From positions 1-64,000 of the forward strand of contig BJHM01000021.1 in NCBI GenBank assembly GCA_014192625.1: a stretch of DNA of 64,000 bases. The letters run 5' to 3'. The position numbers and the translations under genes were made by a program. The stretch comes from Planctomycetota bacterium. Lineage in GTDB: Bacteria > Planctomycetota > UBA1135 > UBA2386. The notes beneath the pieces are model-generated. The model worked only from the letters and a program-made list of their open reading frames with translations, had not been told where the DNA came from and did not search any database. Within the stretch, counting starts at the first letter, position 1; every line of letters begins with the position of its first letter. Below are positions 54,253-62,134 of the stretch, one piece after another.

Positions 54253-54584
54253 GGGTGCAGCGTAGTTGCGCGCCGCCGCAGAAGACCACCGAGTTCATGG
54301 CGACTCGACAAAACGACAACCAGGCAACCGTACAGCGAAGAGCCCAGACCACATTTGCCCGCCAAGGCAGCGGGTAGCTCCCCCCATGACCACTGCCTCC
54401 AGAGTGCATCGTGCAGCCGCTCGTCAATCGCAGCGCCAGCTCGCAACTCATGCCACGCAATGCCGCACCACAGGTCTAGACAACAAATCGGATCCATCCG
54501 AGGACTAGCGGGCTAATCGCACACACCCAGCCTCGAGAGGAGAGCATGAGTCCGGGTTTTAGAACGGAATGCAGTGCCGCTAGC
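54253..54584. other. 332-bp gap between two minus-strand genes
   Basis: This region lies between the 3' end of DUF1501 cassette 2 and the start of the secreted methyltransferase. It probably holds the latter's promoter; I see no coding frame, tRNA or T-tailed hairpin that stands out. Confidence 0.5.
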
Positions 54585-56063
54585 TCATGAAAGAATCGGC
54601 TGGATCACGTGGCCGTGCACATCCGTCAGGCGGCGATCAATCCCGTTATGCCGAAAGGTCAACTGTTGGTGATCGATGCCAAGTAAATGCAGCATCGTCG
54701 CATGGATGTCGTAGCCCATCGTCGGGTTTGCGCGGTCCAGTGGCTTATAGCCCCACTCATCGCTCTCGCCATGCGTCACGCCGCCCTTGATGCCACCACC
54801 GCACAACCAATTGGTAAACGTGAAGGGGTTGTGGTCGCGCCCCTTCCCGCCTTGCGAACTCGGCATACGACCAAACTCGGTGGTCCACAGGATCAAGGTG
54901 TCCATAAGCATGCCACGCTGCGCGAGATCCTCGATCAAAGCTGCCGTGCCGACCGCCATGCCGTGCGACAGCGGGCCGTGATCACGGCGAATGTCTTCGT
55001 GCGAGTCCCAGTTGCGCCTTGGAAAACTATTGTCATTGCCGCTCCAAATCTGCACGAAGCGGACGCCGCGTTCGAGCAGTCGGCGCGCGGTGAGGCACTT
55101 CTGCGCAAAGTAGAACGCCTCCTCCTCATCGTTGATCTCCTTCGGCCATTGCTGCGGCCCGCGCTCAAGGCCGTAGAGCTTCAGCACGTGCAGTGGCTCG
55201 GCCTTCAGGTCCATCGCTTCCGGCGCAGCGAGCTGCATTCTCGCCGCCAGCTCGTAACTGCGTATGCGCGCAAAGAGCCGCGAGTCGACCTCACGCGCAG
55301 CAGCGTGATTTCGGTTGAGCTGCGCCAGCAACGCTTGCGCATCGCGCTCACTCGCCTCGGTGATGAAGTCGCCCGCGCGATGCGGCTGCAGGTCTGCGAT
55401 CGGCGCAGCAGCACCTGGATAGATAACCGTCCCGCTATGCTGAGATGGCAAGAATGCGGCATCCCAGTTTTTCACGCCGTTACTCGCAAAACCGCGATGG
55501 TCCGGCAAGACGACGAAGGTCGGCAGGTTCTCGTTTAGCGAACCAAGCCCGTAGCTCGCCCAGCATCCGGCACCTGGAAAGCCCGGCAGTAAAAAACCTG
55601 TCGCCTGCAACAGAGTCGCCTGCGAGTGCACGCCGGACTTGCTCACAACATTGTGGATGAAGGCCATGCGGTCAACATGCTTGCCTAGTGGCGACACAGT
55701 TTCGCCGAGCAACTTGCCGCACTGGCCATGCGGCGCAAATGGCCACACCGGCTTCAGCCACGGGCCGAGCCCATCCTGAAACGTCTCGACCGGCTCGCCA
55801 AAGTCACTCGGCTTGCCATCGAGCTTTTCGAGCAGTGGCTTGTAGTCAAAAAGGTCCAAGTGGCTCGCGGCACCAGCCATGAACAAGTGGATCACGCGCT
55901 TACATTTGGCGGCCCGCAGAAGCGCCGCACTGCCGCGCGGCATCGATTCCGCTGCGAGCATCGAACTGAGCGCGATCCCGCCGAGGCCTCCGCCGGAGTG
56001 CCGCAAAAATTCGCGGCGGCTCAGACCAGCAAGACCGGGATCCACCGAGGCTGATTTGCGCAT
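54585..56063 (-). CDS. DUF1501 protein with Tat signal, cassette 2
   Basis: The 492-residue protein has the twin-arginine motif L-S-R-R-E-F-L at 14-20. Its DUF1501 body includes F-M-A-G-A-A-S-H-L-D-L-F-D near 60, T-E-F-G-R-M near 395 and R-D-H-N-P-F-T, plus L-C-G-G-G-I-K-G-G. These mirror the cassette-1 protein and suggest metal-binding sites of an alkaline-phosphatase-like fold. ATG 56063 is used because the longer frame begins inside the upstream PSD1 gene; it starts 2 bp after that gene's stop. Confidence 0.88.
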   Translation of the reverse strand: MRKSASVDPGLAGLSRREFLRHSGGGLGGIALSSMLAAESMPRGSAALLRAAKCKRVIHLFMAGAASHLDLFDYKPLLEKLDGKPSDFGEPVETFQDGLGPWLKPVWPFAPHGQCGKLLGETVSPLGKHVDRMAFIHNVVSKSGVHSQATLLQATGFLLPGFPGAGCWASYGLGSLNENLPTFVVLPDHRGFASNGVKNWDAAFLPSQHSGTVIYPGAAAPIADLQPHRAGDFITEASERDAQALLAQLNRNHAAAREVDSRLFARIRSYELAARMQLAAPEAMDLKAEPLHVLKLYGLERGPQQWPKEINDEEEAFYFAQKCLTARRLLERGVRFVQIWSGNDNSFPRRNWDSHEDIRRDHGPLSHGMAVGTAALIEDLAQRGMLMDTLILWTTEFGRMPSSQGGKGRDHNPFTFTNWLCGGGIKGGVTHGESDEWGYKPLDRANPTMGYDIHATMLHLLGIDHQQLTFRHNGIDRRLTDVHGHVIQPILS

Positions 56064-56065
56064 GG

Positions 56066-59000
56066 TTAATCGAGGAAGATGAACTCGTTGAGGTTCAAGA
56101 GGACCCGGCACACGTTCGTCATGCCGTGCTGATTTGCATACGCAATGAGTGCTTCGGATTCAGTTGTGGTGGGCATGCGACACGTGACCAGCAGGAACGC
56201 ACGCTGCACCTGTGCCGCCGTGCTGATGCCGGATTCGAGCAGCACACGCGCAGCAAAATGCTTCGCCTGCGTGAGCAAAAACCCGTTATTCAGCAGCGTC
56301 AGCGCCTGCAACGGCGACAGGCATTCATTGCGCTTGTCGACGCGAATCGACGGATCCGCGCAGTCGAGCGAGGTCAAAAACGGCTGCATCTGCGAGCGCA
56401 CGATGAAGCGATAGACCGATCGCCGCCAAGTCTTCGGATCTTCGTGATCCGAGAGGTCGTAGCGATAGTGCGGCGAGTGTTCTGGCTGCTCTACCACAAA
56501 ATCTTGCCAACCGGGACCGCCCGGCGTGAGGTCGAGTGTGCCGCTCACTGCGAGCACCGCGTCGCGCACGTCCTCGGCCGAAAGCTTGCGCGCATTGGCA
56601 CGCCAGAGCAGCGTGTTGCCACTGTCGATGCGTTGGGCTGCTGCATTGGCGACCGATGACGACTGCCGATACGCCGCACTTGTGACGATCAGCTTGTGCA
56701 ACGCTTTGAGCGACCCTTGCAGGTCGTCACGGAAAGTCACCGCCAGCCAATCGAGCAGCTGGGGGTGCGTCGGCTGACCACCCATGCGACCAAGGTCATT
56801 GGGCGTATCGACGATGCCGCGACCAAAGTGATACTGCCACACGCGGTTCACGATCGAACGCCAGGTCAGCGGATGGCGCGGGTCAATCAACCACTGCGCC
56901 AGCGCGGCACGACGTTCCCCTTCAGGCGCATCGGGTGCGAGCATGAACTGGGAAGGCAGCAAGGGATCGAGTGCGGCAACCGCCGCCGGCAGCATCAAAG
57001 GACCGGGCTGCGTCACTTGCCCGCGCGCCAGCAAGTAGATCGGCCGCGGCTTACCACCCATTCCACCAGTGCCGCGAAAGGTGCCGCTGCCTTCATACAC
57101 AGTCGCTGCGTAGACCAGGTGCTGCGGCGGCAACTCAGCAATCGCGTTGGTATTTTGGGCGGTTGCCGCTGCGTTGGCCGCACGCAGAGCCAGTGCTGGC
57201 GCATCGAGCAAGTCTTTGACCTGCGCGTCACGCCGATTTCGCAGTGCGAGCAACGCATCGCCGCCACCTGTAGCCGCTGGATAAATGCCGTCCGTCAGAT
57301 TCTGCCGCGCCCAGCGCACCGGCGCTTCGATGCTATCGCTACTCGTCACCACCGCGCTCTGCGCGCAGTTTTGATCCTTCGCGTCGAACACCTGCAACTC
57401 CGACAACGCAGCGATAAAATCGTCCTTGCGCACAGCGAGCTTGGTGATCGTCACGCGCACATACCGCGCCCGTATCGAGCCACCCGCAAACACCTGCGGT
57501 GTCGTGCCTGGATTGGCAAAGTCACTCAGGTCGTGCGCCGCAATCACTTGCGAAACGCTGGCGAACTCCGCGTCGTCACTCGCCTCGATGCGGAAGCGCA
57601 CCGGGAAACCAAAGCCCGCGCCGATGCCGTTGAAATCGTCCCATGCACCCGCGAGCACCACGCGCCCGATGCCCACCGCTGCGCCGAGGTCCACTTGCAC
57701 CCACTTGCGACTCTCGGGCAAAGCTTCAATCGCGCTGTGCCAGCCATACTCAGGACGGACACCCTGCGAGGCGGCACGCTCTGCGGCGACGATGTCTTGC
57801 CTGATCGAAGCGAGCGGCAGGCCGCCGCGCACGGTCAGGTCCGCGTCGAGATTGCCCGCTGCAGCAGCGAGCTTGCGCTGCTCCAAAATGAGGGTTGCAC
57901 GTCGCCTGGCAAGCGCAGGATCCGTGTCAAACGGCTTGTCGGCGCGGTCGACGGCGGCAAACACTGCCTGCAGCGAGTAGTAGTCGGCTTGCGTTACTGG
58001 ATCAAACTTATGGTTGTGACACTGAGCGCACTGGACCGTCAGGCTCGCAAACGTGCCGATCGCATTGCCAACCATGTCGTCACGATCGAAGTGGCGCGCA
58101 AACTTGCCGTCGATTTTGTCCTCAGCAACTTCTGCGTGACCAATGAAGTCCCATGGGCCCGCCGCCAAAAATCCAAGTGCCACGACACCATCTAGTGTCC
58201 CCGGATACAGCACATCCCCAGCAATCTGCTGCTGCACGAACCGCGCATAAGGCATGTCACTGTTGAGCGCGCGGATCACGTAGTCGCGGTAGGGCCACGC
58301 GTGAGGTCGCGGCTGGTCCTTGTCGTAGCCATGCGTGTCACCGTAGTGGACTACATCAAGCCAGTGACGCGCCCAGCGTTCGCCGTATTGCGGCTGCGCG
58401 AGCAACTGGTCGACTAGCTGCTCGTATTTATCAGCACTCGCATCACGGACATAAGCTTCGACCTGTTCGGGTGACGGCGGCAGGCCCGTGAGATCGACGA
58501 ACAAACGGCGGCACAGCGCACGCCCTTCCGCCACCGGCGCCATCACGAGATCGCGCTTCGCAAGCTGCTCGCAGACGAATGCGTCTATCGAATTGTTTTG
58601 GGCAGCACCGCCAGCGGTCGCGGTTGGCACTTTTGGTTTCACCAGCGGCTTCAGGCTCCACCAGTCGAGCGGGTCCGCAGCTTTTACCATCGCGTCGTCT
58701 GGCCACACTGCACCGCCGTCGATCCAGGCCCTCAGCAGTTCGATTTGATCATTCGTGAGAGGGTCCCCCTTCTGCGGCATCACATGGTCAGCATCGAGCC
58801 GAGCGACAAAGCGGAACAACGGACTCAGCGCACTTTTGCCCGGCACCACATTGGGCGCGTGCTCAAAGCCACTAGAAAACGCGTCTTGCTTGCTATCGAG
58901 CCGATAGCCGCTGCGCTGCTTGTCCGGTCCATGACAAATGAGGCAGCGCGATTGAAAGATCGGCGCGATGTCGCGCATGAAGTCGACCGCGTGCGCCTCA

Positions 59001-59083
59001 ACCGATGGCGATACTGGTGCCGCCTGTGCCGCAAGCCCCGCCACCACGATGGGCAGGGCAAGGTATGCCAGTCGCTTGGTCAT
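56066..59083 (-). CDS. PSCyt1-DUF1549-discoidin-DUF1553 (PSD1) protein, cassette 2
   Basis: The 1005-residue exported protein has a signal peptide (about 1-22), heme-like C-L-I-C-H near 48, DUF1549 with a second [11 protein letters not shown] near 355, and DUF1553 at the end. Between them (about 440-570) is an F5/8 type C (discoidin) domain: W-V-Q-V-D-L-G-A-A-V-G-I, R-F-R-I-E-A-S-D-D and R-Y-V-R-V-T-I-T, which binds carbohydrate. The added domain suggests surface glycan binding by this cassette. It differs from cassette 1 in that central part. Confidence 0.9.
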   Translation of the reverse strand: MTKRLAYLALPIVVAGLAAQAAPVSPSVEAHAVDFMRDIAPIFQSRCLICHGPDKQRSGYRLDSKQDAFSSGFEHAPNVVPGKSALSPLFRFVARLDADHVMPQKGDPLTNDQIELLRAWIDGGAVWPDDAMVKAADPLDWWSLKPLVKPKVPTATAGGAAQNNSIDAFVCEQLAKRDLVMAPVAEGRALCRRLFVDLTGLPPSPEQVEAYVRDASADKYEQLVDQLLAQPQYGERWARHWLDVVHYGDTHGYDKDQPRPHAWPYRDYVIRALNSDMPYARFVQQQIAGDVLYPGTLDGVVALGFLAAGPWDFIGHAEVAEDKIDGKFARHFDRDDMVGNAIGTFASLTVQCAQCHNHKFDPVTQADYYSLQAVFAAVDRADKPFDTDPALARRRATLILEQRKLAAAAGNLDADLTVRGGLPLASIRQDIVAAERAASQGVRPEYGWHSAIEALPESRKWVQVDLGAAVGIGRVVLAGAWDDFNGIGAGFGFPVRFRIEASDDAEFASVSQVIAAHDLSDFANPGTTPQVFAGGSIRARYVRVTITKLAVRKDDFIAALSELQVFDAKDQNCAQSAVVTSSDSIEAPVRWARQNLTDGIYPAATGGGDALLALRNRRDAQVKDLLDAPALALRAANAAATAQNTNAIAELPPQHLVYAATVYEGSGTFRGTGGMGGKPRPIYLLARGQVTQPGPLMLPAAVAALDPLLPSQFMLAPDAPEGERRAALAQWLIDPRHPLTWRSIVNRVWQYHFGRGIVDTPNDLGRMGGQPTHPQLLDWLAVTFRDDLQGSLKALHKLIVTSAAYRQSSSVANAAAQRIDSGNTLLWRANARKLSAEDVRDAVLAVSGTLDLTPGGPGWQDFVVEQPEHSPHYRYDLSDHEDPKTWRRSVYRFIVRSQMQPFLTSLDCADPSIRVDKRNECLSPLQALTLLNNGFLLTQAKHFAARVLLESGISTAAQVQRAFLLVTCRMPTTTESEALIAYANQHGMTNVCRVLLNLNEFIFLD

Positions 59084-59187
59084 GCGCGCACGCAGCACAT
59101 CCTGGACATTTCAGGACCCTGCACGCGGCACTTCTTCCGCATTAAAACCGTATCTGTCAGCATCACCACCGGCACTTGCGCCATACC

Positions 59188-60387
59188 TCACAAAGCCCGC
59201 TTTGCCACGATGTCGGTCTGCAGCAGCGGATTTGCAGCGGGCACATAGCTCTCCGGCAGACCCAGTTCGCGGCGCACTATGTTCGTGCCCTGCACGATGG
59301 CGGTGGTCTTGAAAAATGCGATGTCACGATTGCAACCTTGCCGGCCAAAGCCGCAGTCACTCGTGATGATCAATTGCTCAGGTGCGATGTATTGCAGCGC
59401 CTTGCGAATGCGCGCCGCGACTTCTTCCGGGCGGTCGACCTGCAAGGTGCGATGGCTGACGACCCCGATCGCCACCTTCTTTGGCAGGCGGCCCTTCATC
59501 TGGCCAAACAGTTCGATGTCCCGGAATTGACGGTCCGTCATCTCCACCGTCCAGACATCGCCCCGCAGCGCGTTCATATAGAGATCGAACGACGCCGCGT
59601 AACTGTCATTGTCGATCACCCGCTGCATGTTCGGGTTGCCCCAACAGGTGTGGATCCACAACTCAACCTCCTCGAGACCCTGCACTTCGCGGTTGTAAGC
59701 CTCGACCATAAACTTCACCTCGTCGCTGTTTGCGCCATAGGTGTTGGCCCAAAAATGCAACGTCGGCTCCTCGATCTGGATCAGCTTGCAGCCCGCAGCC
59801 TTTAGCGCGAGCAACTCCTTGTTCATGGCCTCGGCCATATCCCAAATCACCTGCCGGTGGTCAGTGTATTTATCCGTGTGGATGTCGAGGAACAGGCCCA
59901 TCACCTGCGAGCAACAGGTGCCGAACTTCACCGGCTTGCCGGCGCGGACCTGTGCGAGGCGCCAGATTTTGGCGTAGTCGAGCGAACGATGCTGGATCTT
60001 GTCGACGACCCGCGGCCATCGCCAGCCCGTGTAGATCTCGTTGAGCAGGGTGCCCGGCGGATACCGCAACCATGGCGAACGAGTCTCCTCAGACTGCAGG
60101 TAATCGCCCTCAAATCCCGCCCACCGCTGCAACGGATAGTGATGCCACGAGCGGCCTGCCATGTCATCGTCACAGTGCAGGTCGCCGTGCGTGACGATAT
60201 CAAGGCCCGCCCGTTCCTCATCGCCGATCACCGTCGTCAACGCATCGCCGAACAGCTCTCGGTAACGCGTATCCATCATGCAGGTGTCGAGCGATCGACC
60301 TTGCATGCTCATGTCAAACCAGCGCGGCCGCGGCCATGAGCCAGTGACAGTGGTGGGCAGCACCAGATCTTTTGTGATCGTCAACAT
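59188..60387 (-). CDS. Cobalamin-independent methionine synthase-like (MetE C-terminal domain type)
   Basis: The 399-residue protein resembles the catalytic C-terminal half of MetE. It has T-V-T-G-S-W-P-R near 13, E-E-P near 206, zinc-ligand-like H246-x-C248 in I-H-T-C-W-G, and C345 in S-D-C-G-F-G. MetE moves a methyl group from methyl-tetrahydrofolate to homocysteine. The N-terminal folate-binding half of MetE is missing, as in archaeal core enzymes, so methyl donor and acceptor may differ. ATG 60387 is preferred over 60405 because it directly precedes the conserved N-terminus. Confidence 0.78.
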   Translation of the reverse strand: MLTITKDLVLPTTVTGSWPRPRWFDMSMQGRSLDTCMMDTRYRELFGDALTTVIGDEERAGLDIVTHGDLHCDDDMAGRSWHHYPLQRWAGFEGDYLQSEETRSPWLRYPPGTLLNEIYTGWRWPRVVDKIQHRSLDYAKIWRLAQVRAGKPVKFGTCCSQVMGLFLDIHTDKYTDHRQVIWDMAEAMNKELLALKAAGCKLIQIEEPTLHFWANTYGANSDEVKFMVEAYNREVQGLEEVELWIHTCWGNPNMQRVIDNDSYAASFDLYMNALRGDVWTVEMTDRQFRDIELFGQMKGRLPKKVAIGVVSHRTLQVDRPEEVAARIRKALQYIAPEQLIITSDCGFGRQGCNRDIAFFKTTAIVQGTNIVRRELGLPESYVPAANPLLQTDIVAKRAL

Positions 60388-61048
60388 TGGCCGACAAGTA
60401 TGCACTTTGGCGCGCCACCTAACCGCAGCGAGGCTTCAGAAGTTGACTAAACGAAAACTCTGCCGGCGGGCCTTCGCGCTTACGCGCCACGCCGCAAGCG
60501 ATCCGAATACAGATGCCAGATAACGAACTGCCACCGCGTTTTTACAGGAAGATTGGTGGTCAAACTCTCCCGACTGCTTGCGCGCCATCGGCGCTCAGCG
60601 CCGAGCAGCACAAGCAAACCACAACGTCACCGCGCCCTTGATGTCGTCCATGCGCAGCGAGGCCATGCGCGTAGCAGCAGCAGTTGCGATGCTCGCTCTC
60701 CGCAGGTTGCCAGTCGCGCCATGGATCCGCCTTCGCTTGCCGATGCACGAAGCAGGCTATCACCAAAGCGGCAACCGCAAATACGCAGCGCAAGCGACGA
60801 GCCATAAAAGCAGAGGCAGCCGCAAAGTTCGCCGCGCAAAAATGCTCTGGTCGCAACCTGCACCGCAATCGCTTTTCCGCAGATCAGCCATCGGCGCAGA
60901 ATCTGCGCGTAGTTTTGTTGCTGCCTGAAAAAACCTTGCCGCCTTGCAGCAGCAGTCAACACATTCCGACACTGGCTGTGCTCCGCTGGCAAAGCCCGCG
61001 CAGCATCACATTTTTTCCGGCCTGCTAAATTGCTATCGCCCCACCACC
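60388..61048. other. 661-bp stretch without a supported gene
   Basis: Between the MetE-like gene start and the SGNH hydrolase there are overlapping open frames on both strands. One minus-strand frame (about 60560-60805) opens with a hydrophobic leader-like segment, but downstream it becomes Cys/Arg-rich without any family resemblance. I regard the stretch as promoter and spacer. Confidence 0.45.
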
Positions 61049-61777
61049 ATGAACCATCAGGCGCTGCTCGCACTTGCCCTTTTCACTGTGCCGTTTTCAC
61101 TTGCGTCAGCGCAGGAGCCAAAATCTCCCGCCATAGTGAACGCCGCAATCATCCCAGCACCGCGCACGGACAATGGCATTCTCGCTCGTCAAACGGAGTG
61201 CATCCGTCGCGCCAAAGAAACCAAGTCAGCGCCAGTGGTGTTCATCGGTGACTCGATTACTCAGGCATGGGAAGGTGAGGGCCGCGAAGTCTGGGCACAA
61301 AACTTCGCCGCGCTCGGGGCGCTCAATCTCGGCGTCAGTGGCGACCGCACAGAGCACGTGCTTTATCGATTGCAGCAAGCACCGCTCACGCACCTATCGC
61401 CAGAGGCCATCGTGCTACTGATCGGCACCAACAATCTCGGTCACGGGACAGGCAATGCCGAACAAACATTGGCTGGCGTGCAAAAAGTGATCGCCACGCT
61501 CCACGAACAAGCGCCAGATGCGGTGCTGCTCGTCTGTGAGACCTTCCCGCGTGGCGAACGGATGAACGAAATGCGCGGCAACATCGTCAAGATCAATCAA
61601 GTCCTGCGGACGCAAGCTGACAAGCAGACACACGTCCTCGGCTTTAGCGACGGATGGGTGCGTGCGGACGGCACGATCGCAAAAGAGCTCATGCCAGACT
61701 TCTTACACCTTGCCAAAGTTGCCTACGAGCAGTGGGCCGCGGCGTTACTGCCAGAGATCAAGGCCGCACTAAAGTAA
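61049..61777 (+). CDS. Secreted SGNH/GDSL hydrolase (PAF-acetylhydrolase-like)
   Basis: The 242-residue protein has a signal peptide (about 1-21, ending A-S-A-Q) and the SGNH blocks: G-D-S at 67-69 (nucleophile Ser69), block II Gly in N-L-G-V-S-G-D, I-G-T-N-N with Asn128, and D217-F-L-H220. This is the GDSL esterase group close to the platelet-activating-factor acetylhydrolase beta subunits. Secreted planctomycete forms are likely sugar-ester or acetyl esterases. It stands alone, followed by a GC-rich hairpin. Confidence 0.88.
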   Translation: MNHQALLALALFTVPFSLASAQEPKSPAIVNAAIIPAPRTDNGILARQTECIRRAKETKSAPVVFIGDSITQAWEGEGREVWAQNFAALGALNLGVSGDRTEHVLYRLQQAPLTHLSPEAIVLLIGTNNLGHGTGNAEQTLAGVQKVIATLHEQAPDAVLLVCETFPRGERMNEMRGNIVKINQVLRTQADKQTHVLGFSDGWVRADGTIAKELMPDFLHLAKVAYEQWAAALLPEIKAALK

Positions 61778-62134
61778 GAGCACTCGATCGCGCCGGTGAC
61801 GCGATCGACGACCGACGCTCCTCGCAGGAGTGCCGATTATGCAGCGCAGGAAAAGCGCGTTGCTTTGCAGTGCTGTGCATAGGCCCCCCCTGCGCACGCC
61901 GACCACTTTGGCCCGCAATCCCACGCGCCACACCGCGCAACGCCGTATCAGCGGCAGCATTCGTGCCAGTCTTGTGCGGGCAAATCCGGCAATCGCCGCC
62001 CTTGACCCTTGCGCCATTTGCCCCGCGCAAGGCCCTGCCACCGAGCCTTCCGCAATGCTTGCCAAACACGCCGCCGCGCAGAACGGCAACGCACACCCCA
62101 AGTCGGCCGGAAATCCGCTATCCTCTTCGCCCCC
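61778..62134. other. 357-bp gap before the YgiQ-like gene
   Basis: Apart from the hairpin just after the SGNH gene, no coding frame or site stands out. It presumably holds the promoter of the radical SAM gene. Confidence 0.5.
61784..61808 (+). other. GC-rich hairpin after the SGNH hydrolase gene
   Basis: TCGATCGCG and CGCGATCGA form a perfect 9-bp stem around a 7-nt loop, starting 6 bp after the stop. No T-tract follows, so it may be a weak terminator or a 3' mRNA-stabilising structure. Confidence 0.45.

Noticed and set aside
56696-58195. 499-codon open frame on the plus strand
   Set aside because: It is antisense to the PSD1 gene of cassette 2 and has a His/Arg-rich composition with no domain.
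60560-60868. Possible small secreted protein on the minus strand
   Set aside because: The leader-like start is followed by Cys/Arg-rich text with no family resemblance, and competing frames are equally open.
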